A DNA stretch of 64,000 bases, from NCBI GenBank assembly GCA_036927565.1, contig JAYESD010000003.1, forward strand, positions 83,001,311 to 83,065,310, written 5' to 3'. The notes below the pieces were generated by a model. That model worked only from the letters and a program-made list of their open reading frames with translations, was not told the origin of the DNA and searched no databases. A program made the position numbers and the translations under genes. The stretch's first letter is position 1. Each line of letters begins with the position of its first letter. The DNA is from Tuctoria greenei. Taxonomy: Eukaryota > Streptophyta > Magnoliopsida > Poales > Poaceae. Below are positions 34,752-46,364 of this stretch, one piece after another.

Positions 34752-37095
34752 TTCATGGGGAATAGCCGCTCAAAAGGAGCCTATTTTCGAAAACTCCGAA
34801 GTAGTCGAGTGAGGATTAGCTATATGCCCATTAAGGACTATTATTAGTATAAGTTATAAAGGTGGTAAACTAACTTATATGTTATTAATTCTGTAACGAC
34901 GCCCCGACGTCAGGTAAGAGGTAAGGTACACCACCGTAAGCGGATTTGCGGTAAGCTCACCATGCGAGAGGTAGCATGGAAGATTTCCGTGGCTTGGCAC
35001 GGAAAAGTTAATAGGAGTCTCTGATACTTTCCATGTTTCTGAGAACCTATGACACGCAGTACCCCAGCGTGCTTCAAAGTTAGTGGGAGCCCCCGTCGGG
35101 TGGTGTATAACCCGATAGTATGTCTCTCTAGAATCATTCATATTCTATGGGAGCATGCGAAACACGTATGCCCGAGCGTGTATAAGCCGGTTCGTACGGG
35201 AGTCTTTGCTGTACAGACGTATTTACAACCATGTACCTCGAGACATGACCTCGCTCGAGGGCGACTCACACAAGAGTCGTATGCATTTACTTTTGTATAT
35301 TATTGCGACTGCCTGTTGTGTTTCCCCGTGCCGCCCTTGAGGTGTGAAGGTGTGAAAGGGGATTGTTTGTCTTTTGCAGCATTGACTACGGTAGCAACCC
35401 GTGTAGCACACGTTTGCGAGTGAACGATATTAGGACCAACTATAAACGTATTCGGATATACCGGTTAAGAATTTTCTTTAGTGAGGCATGTAGTACCGTC
35501 AGTATCAAGTTTGATACTTAACCATCTCCAACGTCAGAATGGTTGCATTACATTTTGGAAAGTCCAACTACCAGTTGCTAGTAAGTTTTGGGACATTGCT
35601 AGGTGAATATCACTCATAACTTGTGAAGAATCAAGGTTCTTTGTTTCCGGTAGGAGTTTGCTCAACTTTGCCAGGTCGTAATCTTGGTTAATTGAAAAAT
35701 AACATAAGGATATGCTATATGGATAGAAATATCATCAAGTCCACTACAAAGTTCATTTTGTCCTTTAGGACTGAAAGTGATCCTACCTTGGCGTAATTTG
35801 AACTCCACAAAAACTACTACAAATGTCTTACCCAATTACACAGTCTCTGTATTTTCACCATAAATTCTTGTAGAAAAATCTTCTGTCCTATTGTGATACA
35901 TATCTGGAGACGGCAGAAGCATCACTACAACTTTGTAAATTGAAGTGTTTTCTAATTCGACACTGAACCAATCCAAAACCCAGTTGGAAACTGGTACACT
36001 GCAGATCTGCTGGCAGAAAACAAGTCAACTCATTTGTCGACTTTTGACAGTCATATCTCATAATATTAAAGCTTTACATAGTCAGATATATACATCTTCG
36101 GAAAGCTTAGGAAGTCCTCTATCAACTTTCTATTCAACTCCTGGTCTGAATCTTTCATTACCAGAGTCCAATTCCAATTGTCGCAAACGCTGTTCTGGCA
36201 GTCCAGGACCAGAAATCTTTTGTGCATAGTTGGAGTTTGCGAGCTTTGACCTGTACAACGACTTTGTAAGCCTGAAACAAATCTAATTCAGGAATATTAA
36301 CATGATTTGGTACCATGGTTATTTTTTCATTACCTGAAGATATTGTTTTGACATACCTGTATAAACTGTGGACAAAACCCACATATACAGGGGAGGTTCA
36401 GTCAAAATTTCCAGAAAATTTAGTCAACTTCAGACCTGTATAACTTTTAATCCAGAGCTCACCTGGAGGTTTTTAAGTACAGTCTGGAAAGGATATGAAG
36501 TGCTATAAAACTTTTGTATTCAACCCAAATCCTATTCCTGCCATTTACTGGTAGCAAATTTCGAATTTATACAGGATGGTCTGCTGGAACAGAACTGAAG
36601 TTCATATTCCAGATTTGAACTGTCTTGTAACCATTAATCAAGTTTCTATATCTTCCATTCCAGAATTGCTATGGGGGCAAAGTAATACATTCTGGGAAGG
36701 TTTTTGAGTTTACTATAAATTTGTAGTTGAACTCCACACCAAATTCTGCATTTAACTGTGAGAAATAATTACGTTTCTACAGACTGGTCTGATGGACCAG
36801 AAACTGGACGGCATACCAGTATGCGATATTGTCAACTCAAATCTTTTTAGTTTCACCTTCTTATGTCACTCATCAGGTCTAGGGGTGATTACTCCACATG
36901 ATTGACTAACGTAAAGTGGAAACACCATGTTAAGTGATTGGTGGGCAGTATCACTTATTTGGGTCTAGTTCAATGTTCTAATCTTTATTTACACCTTGCC
37001 TACTGCATTGTAACGTGATGCATATTACGGTCTTTATTATGACTCCAGTTGGTATTGCAACTTTGGATCTTAACCATAATGCTCACTCTTGTAGC
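34752..37095 (+). other. B leader (non-coding)
   Basis: About 2.3 kb with no supportable gene. The first part (34890-35130) is conserved with A. From 35861 on, degenerate modules recur at 35861-35945, 36051-36145, 36437-36527 and 36648-36737, each with a tcata/tataact-like start and a gaaag...gaagt...ctataa...ttttgta-like end. Confidence 0.75.
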
Positions 37096-37940
37096 ATGGA
37101 TCACACTCATTTTGAGGGTGAACCGGATAATTCTACTCATGGTGGAGATGACTCAACTCTACCACCAGTGCCATCATCGACCGGATTGGCTGAAGTCTTT
37201 GCAAGTATGGCCGAGTCACTGCAGACGTTGGTACAGCAGAGTGTACAACCTGAGGCTCGACCACTTGATCAACCTCAAGTCACATATCTGGATTTCTTGG
37301 CAACTCAACCCCCGGTTTTCACAGAAGCCTGGGAACCATTGGAGTCAGAGCATTGGCTCCGGGTGATTGAAGCCAAATTTGAGTTACTTCAGTGTGATGT
37401 GTATCAGAAGGTCTTATTTGCCGCTCAACAGCTTCACGGATCCGCAGGAGCTTGGTGGTCTGAATATCTCACCACTCTCTCTGACGATCATCGTGTGACC
37501 TGGGCGGAGTTCCGTGATGCTTTTCGTGCACACCACATTTCTACTTGGATGATTAAAACCAAGTTGGAGGAGTTTGTGGAGTTGAAGCAAGGAGAAATGA
37601 GTGCTTATAAATACTCCAAGGCATTCAATCGTTTGGCTCAATATGCGCCTGAGTATGTGAATACAGAGGCGTTGAAGTGCGATTATTTCATTCGAGGACT
37701 GAACGTCGAACTTCGAGCTCGACTGGTGTTATTCAATAACGGCAACTACAATGACTTGGTTGGTGCCGCTATTGTTTAGGAGGATGCAACTCTTCGCTAT
37801 CAGGCAGAGAAGAGGAAGAGGAAGACATCACTAAAGATTATCAGTGATATTCCTCAGGAGGATCGAGCGGTATATTGCTTACCATCCGGTCGACAGCTTT
37901 GGTCGAGTAAGCAACCACAACAGGTTCGGTATCACTCCTA
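37096..37940 (+). pseudogene. B gag (no zinc knuckle)
   Basis: Start taken at ATG 37096 (MDHTHFEGEPDN), the first Met after which similarity to gag begins; an earlier in-frame Met is at 37015. The core has YLDFLATQPPVFTEAW, LFAAQQLHGSAGAWWSEY, FRDAFRAHHIS and FNRLAQYAPEYVN, ending at a TAG (37777-37779) after VGAAIV. Downstream the same frame reads on through a Lys/Arg-rich stretch. The CCHC knuckle seen in A at the equivalent place is absent. Confidence 0.87.
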
Positions 37941-38635
37941 TCCAGTGGAGACTTTAATTGCACCTCAACAAAGCGTGCAAGTGTGTCCTAATTCTCCACC
38001 GCAGCAGTATGATCTCACTCTTGCAGCCCAATCTCTGCAAGATGTGCATGTGGTCAGTCCACCCCAATTCAGTGGAAAGCACTTAATGCATTTAGCATGG
38101 GATCATCGCAAGAAGGAACGTGATCGTGTCAAATTGTCATTTTCCAAAAATTCTGATAAGCACCATAAATTTAAAAAGAAGACCTCATCGAAGTCTGTCA
38201 GAGTTAATTATGCTGCGATTGACGATATTCCAGAAGGAGAACGTGTTTTAGCAGGCATGTTTACTTTACATGATCAACCAGTAGTCGTTCTGTTTTACTA
38301 TGGAGCTACTCATAACTTTGTGAGCAAGTCTTTTGTGCTGAAACATCAAGTGCCAATTGTGACTGTCTCACATCCTTTTTGTGTCAGTTCACCTGGAGGC
38401 AATATTTCAGCTAATGAGGTTATTTCTCGAGCACCTTTGTGCATGGGTGGAAGTATCTATCCGGTGAATCTCATCATTTTGGAGGGTCAGCAAATTGACC
38501 TCATCTTGGGGATGTCGTGGTTGCCACATCATGGAGATATCTTTGATATCAGTTCGCGGACTGTCCAACTGAATTCTAAATTCCATAGGAGCAACACTTT
38601 AAATCTTTTGAATACCGCACCAAGAGTCTCAGCGG
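37941..38635 (+). pseudogene. B aspartic protease, catalytic Asp replaced
   Basis: Inside the frame 37945-39078. GMFTLHDQPVVVLF is followed by YYGATHNFVS, with TAC (38296-38298) where the catalytic Asp codon belongs. Then come SSPGGNISANEVISRAPL and IDLILGMSWLPHH. It is otherwise a well-kept domain. The same Asp is lost in A. Confidence 0.83.
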
Positions 38636-39990
38636 TGCATCACACAAGTGCCAAGAAGCTTGAGGATATCCCCGTAGTGTGTGAATATCCAGACGTGTTT
38701 CCTGACAATCTCTCGGGCATGCCACCAGAACGAGACGTCGAGTTCAAGATTGAACTAGCGCCGGGAACCATGCCAATCTCAAGGAAACCGTATAGGATGG
38801 CGCCAAAGGAACTTGCGGAATTGAAGGAGCAGCTGAATGACTTATTGAGCAAGGGTTTTATTCGCCCAAGTTCATCACCTTGGGGTGGTTCCGCGTTGTT
38901 TGTGAAGAAGAAGGATGAGACTTTAAGGTTGTGTGTGTACTATCGTCCACTGAATGCGGTCACCATCAAGAACAAGTATCCACTACCACGCATCAATATT
39001 TTATTCGATCAACTAGTGGGTGCTAAGGTATTCTCAAAGATGGACCTTCGTTCAGGTTATCATCAGATTAAGATTTGACCTGAGGACTTTCCAAAAACCG
39101 CATTTTCGACGAGGTATGGGCTATACTAGTATCTCGTCATGTCCTTTGGGTTGACCAATGCACCAGCTCACTTCATGTATCTCATGAATTCGGTGTTTAT
39201 GACGGAGTTGGACAAGTTTGTAGTGGTATTCATTGACGACATTTTGGTGTATTCTAAATCTGAAGAAGAACACGCTAAACACTTGCATATTGTGCTACAA
39301 TGTTTAAGAGATCACCAACTGTATGCAAAGTTTAGCAAGTGTGAGTTTTGGATCTGCCAAGTGCCATTTCTAGGGCATATCATATCGGCTGATGGTATTG
39401 CTGTTGATCCAAGCAAAATTGTACAAGTCCTGAAGTGGAAATCTCCCAAGTCCATACATGAAGTTCGTAGTTTCTTGGCTTGGCTTGCTATTATCGGAGG
39501 TTCATTCCGAGTTTCTCAAAGATAGCTAAACCAATGATAGATCTACTGAATAAGGGAACAAGATATGTATGGACTAAAGAATGTGAAGAAGCATTTCAAG
39601 CTTTGGTGAAACACCTCACAACCGCACCGGTGTTGGCTCATCCGAACACAACTAAACCATTTGATGTATATTGCGATGCATCTGGCATTGGTCTTGGTTG
39701 TGTACTCATGCAAGATAGAAGGGTGATCGCGTATGGATCCTGGCAGCTTCGGAATCATGAACAACATTATCCGACTCATGATCTTGAGCTCGCTGCAGTG
39801 GTGCTCGCATTCAAGATGTGGAGACACTATCTCTTTGGCAATTTAGTGCATCTCTACACTGATCACAAGAGTTTGAAGTACATTTCACCCAGAAAGTTTT
39901 GAATATGCGATAGCGAAGATGGTTGGAATTGATCAAAGACTATGAGATTGAGATCCACTACCATCCTAGCAAAACAAATGTGGTTGCAGA
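38636..39990 (+). pseudogene. B reverse transcriptase and RNase H
   Basis: RT runs from YPDVFPDNLSGMPPERDV through LLSKGFIRPSSSPWGG and FSKMDLRSGYHQIK to the intact FIDDILVYS (about 39229). A TGA (39076-39078) and a TAG (39127-39129) interrupt it; the TAG falls at the same codon as in A. RNase H has FDVYCDASGIGLGCVL (39661) and HDLELAAVVLAF. Frameshifts lie near 39475 and 39885. Confidence 0.88.
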
Positions 39991-41548
39991 TGCACTGAGC
40001 TGCAAGTTTCATGTCAATCACCTATCGATCATTTCAATGGAAGAGAATGAGCCGAGTTTATACTTGGTTCTGTATGGAGCGCTCTACAATCTAGCCCTCA
40101 TCCCTACCATCAAGGAAGATATCTTAGAGGCTCAGAAAGAAGACAAGGGAATGTCGCACATTCGACGAAGAATGAAGAAGGGGGAGACGAAATGTTTTCA
40201 ATGTGATGATCATGGTACTATTTGGTTTAAAGACCGTATAGTCGTACCCCATGACATGGAGCTCCGAAAGAAGATCTTGGATGAAGCACACTTATCCAAG
40301 TACTCTATTCATCCGGGTAGCAACAAGATGTACCAAGATCTGAAGAAGAAATTCTGGTGGTCACGGATGAAGCGAGAAATAGCAAAGTATGTATTCGAAT
40401 GTGATACATGTCAGCGAGTGAAAGCCGACCATTTGAGGCAAGCCAGACAGTTACAACCTTTGAACATACCGGCATGGAAGTTGGAAGACATCAGCATGGA
40501 TTTCATTGTTGGGTTACCTCTCACTTTCTGTAAGCATGATTCAATTTGGGTGATAATTGATCGGTTGACCAAACCAGCTCATTTTATCCCTGTCAACACC
40601 AACTATTGAGGTCCCAAGTATGCAGAGTTGTATATCACAAGGATCATGTGCCTACATGGAGTACCCCGCACTATCATTTCAGATCGTGGAGCCTTATTTG
40701 TTGCTCGCTTTTGGGAGCAGCTCCACGCATCATTGAGTACCAAGTTGATTCGAAGCTCTGCTTATCATCCACAGACTGATGATCAGACAGAGCAAGTAAA
40801 TCAAGTCCTTGAGGACATGCTACGAGCTTGTGCCATCCACCATGGTAAAAATTGGGATGATCATCTACCATTGGCAAAGTTTTCATATAACAATGGCTAT
40901 CAAGCTATTATCCAGATGGCGCCATATGAAGCTCTCTATGGCAGGAAATGCCGCACACCATTGAATTGGTGTGAGTCTAGTGAAAGAGTGACATATGGTA
41001 TTGATCTGGTCAATGAAGCAGAGGAAAGATAGCGAGTAATCCAAGTCAATCTCAAGGCTGCTCAATCTTGACAGAAAAGTTATGCAGATAAACGACGTCG
41101 ACCTCTTCACTTTGACATTGGGGATCAAACTTACCTTCGTGTATCTCCAATGAAAGGGATTCATCGTTTTGGGGTGAAGGGAAAGCTGGCTCCACGATTC
41201 ATCGGGCCATTCGCTATCACTGAGAAATGTAGACATATGGCCTATCATCTGGAGTTACCGACGTCTCTCTCTGGAATTCATAATGTATTCCACATCTCTC
41301 AGTTGCGGAAGTGTCATAAATCCCTAGCTGAAGTCCGCACGGAAGATCTTGTAGCTCTACAACCTGGTCTCACTTATTCTGAGCATCCGGCCAAGATCAT
41401 CGATGAGAAGACTCGTACCACAAGAAGCCACACCTTGCACTTTTACAAAGTCTTGTGGAATCACCATACCGCTGAAGAAGCAACTTGGGAAAGCGAGGAG
41501 TTTCTTAAATCGAACTATCCGGACTTGTTAGCGGCATATGTGCATTAG
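39991..41548 (+). pseudogene. B integrase with chromodomain-like tail
   Basis: Zinc region: HLSKYSIHPGSNKMYQDL and CDTCQRVKADHLR. Core: Asp in SMDFIVGLP, Asp in ISDRGALF and Glu in DDQTEQVNQVLE. C-terminal: RVSPMKGIHRFGVKGKL and FHISQLRKCHKS. The tail from about 41375 (YSEHPAKIIDEKTR, FYKVLWNHHTAEEATWE) is chromodomain-like and better kept than in A. It ends at TAG 41546-41548. Stops occur at 40607, about 41030 and about 41069. Confidence 0.88.
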
Positions 41549-41600
41549 ATCTTTTTTTCCTTTTGTCCTTCTTGTTGTAATCTCGGGACGAGATTGCTTT

Positions 41601-41613
41601 AAGGGGGGAGGAA
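41601..41613 (+). other. B polypurine tract
   Basis: The all-purine tract aaggggggaggaa lies directly before the 3' LTR; it primes plus-strand synthesis. Confidence 0.9.
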
Positions 41614-44600
41614 TGTAAAATCCCACTTTTTCCTTCATATGAAGTTCAGTTGTAAGTTGGTTATCAACCCTAATGGAGATCAAATATAGCTATGCTTATG
41701 AACTTGATCTCATCAAATCTTTTCTTCCACTCATGCTTAAATTTTATTAACATGGGGAATGGACTTCACCAATAATCTTAGATTAATTCTGTTGACCTCT
41801 CTGCAAATTTTGGAATTTTTTGAATGGAGATTGCTAGGTCAAATTAATATGCAGTACCAAATATATATTCAAATTAGTTACAAATTGAATATGCTACTGT
41901 ACATTTTGCCCTGTCAAAATTATTCAAATCTACTGTAAATTTTTCCATGGCCTTATAATATTCCAAATAGACTCTCGGTAAAGTTTAAAAATTTTTGAAG
42001 CACGTTTTCCATTTATTTGGACGCATACTGAGAGTTTAATCAACGTCGACTTCAAATTCAAACTTTGTACTTAACCTTGTCCAAATCAAATCCATATTTT
42101 TCCTGAGGTCCCTTATGGTTTAGAAAGGTTAACTCCAAAGTTTCAGGATTTTTGAACCTAATTTACTATTTATTTCATTGAGTCAAGTATCACCGCTTGA
42201 ATTCAAATTCAAACTTGAGTTAAAAATTCAACTTGCTCAGTCCTTAAATCTGATTGCACCATAAAATTCTTCACATTTTATTTAGTCATTGGGCCAAAGT
42301 TGAATATTTTTGAAGCATGTTTGCTAGCTCTATTTGAAATTGGAAAGGAGAATGAGGTAGGGTGGGACCCACCTGTAAGTGTCACTGAGATGCTGAACCG
42401 CCTCTGGATTGTTGATCTTATCGTCATTTCCTTACCAGGTGACACCGCAACAGCTTGCATGTCCACGCAGCTAGCTGTGTGCTTGGTTGATCACAGAACC
42501 ACCGTACATCCCTATCCTCTATAAAATCTTTCTCCCCAAGCAGGCACACTAGTCTCCTCCCAGCCCAGTTCTTTCTTTTGTTCTGGTGCGCCGCGCTGCA
42601 CCGTGCAGGACCACGGCGCCTTTGCTCCCGGCTGTGTGGTAGCACCAGCAGTGGCCAACAAGCAACGCACGACGTCCTCCTCCACTTTCCCAGCGAGCTC
42701 AGCTGGTGCCTCCCCAATTCATCGTCGAGCAGTGAACAACGTTAACCACGCAGTTCGGTTTTCGGTCGCCGCCGCGCCTCCATGTCGCACGGTCACCAAA
42801 CCCACTCTCCAACCGGGCCGAGCACGTCATAAGGTTTGTGAGGCTCTCCTCTCGATGTAGCTGCAAGGAATTAAATTTTTATGGCATGGTGACGCCGGAA
42901 CGCCAATTTTTGTAGCAGCCGATTGTCAACATAGGCCGTCGAGGAACCCCACTTTACACTTCGTTTATCCACAATTAAATGGTAGATCCGAGTTACCCAT
43001 GGTCCATTGTTGGTTTAGGATCAAAATATAGGTTGGTTACACAATTTTCCCGCAAGGCTCTATGGGGCCAACGCGCCGCTGCCACCATCGCCGGCGACAT
43101 TCCACTCACCGTTCCTGGTTGACAAGTTGTCCAGCGCGTGTCCCAGGATGTGGAGAGAAATTTTTGTTTTTGTGTCTTCTCCGTTTGTTGCCTCTAGCAG
43201 CAGGAACGGTCGCGCGAAGTCACTGTGTGGCTCTCAGTTCGGGTTCTGGCTGGAGGTAGAAGATGAACCTGACAGTGGGTCCCCCTGTCAGTGATTCAAT
43301 TCTATTTTTCTAAATCCAGAAACTTTGTCTAACTTCAAAAATGCATATATCTATGTATATTACTCCAAAAATCTTCAAACAAATTTTTTTTGAAAGCCCC
43401 TGAGCTCTAGTTTCTGTTAGTATGAATTGGGATCTATGAAAATCAGTTTTCAATTCTGTAGAATGCAATTTTTTCAAATACAAATAGATTTTTCCCAGCT
43501 GAACTTTCCACTGGAAAAATCCCCAAAATTCACATAAAATACACTCTCCTATTCTTGATTGCCAGAAACAGTTTGGTAGCCATTGCACCTGTATAACCCT
43601 CTGTATAATTCAGTTACCTTTTTCAGTCATTGAATTAGTACAGTTATTCAGTTGTTTTGTTATGTCCCAAATTTGAACTGGATGCTCCTTTAGTCATATA
43701 CTAATGCCTGTAAAAACTTGAGATTTAATTGAATTAGTCTCCTAGTCCAAATTCAATTCCCAATCTGAATGTTAATTGAAAAACTAAATTCAGTTATAAA
43801 ATAATTCCAGAAATTCCTAGCAACTTTAGAATTCAACATCTCTTTCACAGAAAGTTAGAAAATTGTGAAATAAATTTTCCTAGGACCATTAAGACCCCCT
43901 CTACATGATACAACCACTGGTTGCCATGATAGGTCTGCAAAATTTCAACAAAAATTTAGAGCAGGTTATTGTTGCCATAATTTTTAGGAACAACAAACTT
44001 CTTTGATCATCTCCTGTTCTTTGCAAGAGTCTCCCTTGTAGTCCCTAATATCTACCATAAAAATCCCAAAGCCAACTAAGATCATTCACTCACCATAACC
44101 ATAGTTAGAAGCTTATGAACTATAGATACATTATAATTTACTAGCATTCATATATGCATGTCATGTAGTGATCGATATTGACGAGAAGTGTCGCTTGGAG
44201 GAGAAGGCCAGGGTGTCCACTTGAAGTCCTTGGCGAAGTCTTCAGAGAAGGACCACTAACAATTGACATTTAATCGAGTCGCAAACTAAGGCAAGCCCCA
44301 GTTTGCATTTAAGAGCTTTTCAAAGTTTTGCAGTATTTCTCACATTACATCCTCATTTGATATTGTGCATTTACGTATAAGGTGATTGATACTCCACTTG
44401 CACGACCACAAATCCCAGGGTTTGGTCAGAACGAGTTACAGTTTCACCTGTAGTAACTGCTTTGCTAATGTATACGAAATCCGTTAGAAGTCGAGTAGTT
44501 CGAATCTACCCGCGAGATAGGAATAACAGTTCATATGAGGGTGGAATATTAAAAATGGCTTATGAAATAAATATGAGACCGGGCAGGGGGAATAGGAGTC

Positions 44601-45731
44601 GACGAGATGGAGTCTCGGGCGTATAGCCCTGCCTGTGTCGCTTGAGGACCGTGCCGTATGCGGCACCGTTGCGCAAGCTGTAACTGTACTGGTTGCATAA
44701 TGGTATATGGGCCCATTAAACTGATGTAACTCTAGACTGTAGTGTGGAGACTCCTCGGTTGTCCTTGAATGGAGATGCGAAGGCAGAAAGGTGTAAATCT
44801 CCTAGCGGAACGTTTTGACGTGTCCGTGTAGGGGACCTTTTGCTCGGGATGAAGAGATTTGTCGACATTGGGGTCTTGGGTGAAAGGTGGCCACGTATGA
44901 CGCGGGGAGGAGAGCATGTATGTGTCTCCCACGCGGGTGTGCGTGTCGTGTAGTCCGGGTGTGTCCTGATTGCAATCACCGTCCCTCGCGGTAATACAGT
45001 ACCACTTGTCCATCGCTGTAGTGACGTAGTAAATACTAAAGAAGCCAGAAAAATATATTGTATTGAATTATAATTGCTTTTCAACCTTGTATGACTTAGA
45101 GATAGAAAAAAACTAAAGTTTATAGTTTCCCCATACTTTAGCTGTAATAGCATTATGTGTTTTGAGCATGTCATATCATCGGCAAAGTGTTTCTTGTTTT
45201 ATTGTGGACTCTATGATGTGCCGTGCTCGAAGAATGTCATTTGCTACTTAAAACATAATTATAAGGATTTACTTGTAGGCGAGTCTATTTATGCTATTCC
45301 TTACCTATTTTTAGTACTCACCCTTGCATATGTCTAGTGAGACGGGTTAGTCTTGCTGAGCCTTATGCTCACGTTTGCGCTTTAACGATTTTTGCAGGTA
45401 TTAGGTTCATTTCTGTTGTTCAAGTTGTACATGAGATCTCGAGGTATCGAGATAAATCTCATGTGAACCATGCCGCTGCTGATTGATTATCATGTTGCTA
45501 GTGAGAAGCGTCCTAGGGCATGGACGTCTTCTATTATGCTTAGATAGGTGAGAATATGAGTATGTAGTTCTGCTGCGTGTGTACTTCTATTGTACATTTT
45601 TTTGTAAACTCTGATTATTCTGAAATGAAAACTTTGTACGTTTTGGTATCCTTTTCGTGTGTGCTGTTAGGCGCCGCATCGCACGACACCACCCAATGAG
45701 ATCCTCGGATGTGTGGACTCCGGTCCCCACA
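41614..45731 (+). repeat. B 3' LTR (4118 bp)
   Basis: Same ends as the 5' LTR. Holds about 20 extra bases at 43056-43076 and the TATA-like site at 42520. Short ORFs duplicate those of the 5' LTR and are not genes. Confidence 0.93.
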
Positions 45732-45930
45732 TATCGGTTGACCCAGGAAACGCGAGAGATGTGTTGATGTGGGAACCGCCGTGAAATGGGAAGGAAATTC
45801 GAAGTTTCCTTGGAATGGTTGGATATTACCGCTGATTCATCAAGGATTTATCCAAAATAGCGAAGCCCATGTCTGAATTGCTAATAAAGAGGAAGGTATT
45901 CTGTGAGGAACCATCCAAGATGAATCAATG
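45732..45930 (+). pseudogene. C: RT/RNase H fragment, right part
   Basis: Resumes the RT of C after B. It begins with the second TATCG (45732-45736) and encodes, with frame changes, the VDPGNARDVLMWEPP segment, a FLGMVGYYR-like region and AKPMSELLIKRK. Similarity ends near 45930 without an LTR, so C is truncated here too. Confidence 0.75.
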
Positions 45931-46364
45931 TTAGACGCATTAGCTCGCTGTCCATCAATGGCACGCGAGCTACAAGTGCGACCAACATAAAATTCAACTC
46001 CAGTAGTCCCCCGATATGCTCTATCATCCCAGGATCACATCATATCAGCCCACAACATTGCACACATCACAATCACACAAATAAACCACAAATAACGAAA
46101 TATTACAGGTTTAAAGTGTGCATACAAGTAGTGACAAGTTTGTAAAATTTCATACAAAATAGTGACCAATGTTGCATTTATGTTTCCTAAGCTTCCGGGG
46201 ATGACATTTTCCATAAAAGGTTTAGGTTCAGATTCGTGACATCAAAATTAATAGGGTCTATGAAGTGGAAGTCGATGTTTAAAAAAAACAAAAGTCCAGT
46301 GATTCCTGCCCACAATACCATCGGTGACGTCAAGTAAAAAAATAAGCATTTTACTCCTACCCAT
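45931..46364. other. Unassigned sequence between C and D-plus
   Basis: No gene or recognised element. It contains a near-perfect palindrome (45941-45972) and A+T-rich sequence. It may be a piece of another LTR or of host DNA; I cannot tell. Confidence 0.5.

Larger units (their letters stand above)
30639..45731 (+). mobile_element. B: complete Tekay/Del-like Ty3 (chromovirus) element
   Basis: The element is 15,093 bp, with LTRs of 4097 and 4118 bp, an initiator-Met primer site, a 2.3-kb leader, gag, protease, RT-RNase H, integrase with a chromodomain-like tail and a polypurine tract, flanked by TATCG duplications within C. Very long LTRs and the chromodomain fit the Tekay/Del group of chromoviruses. 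Structural signals are intact but pol has several stops and two frameshifts. The LTR pair is less diverged than that of G2 or S by eye (about 8 differences in the first 340 bases). Confidence 0.93.
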
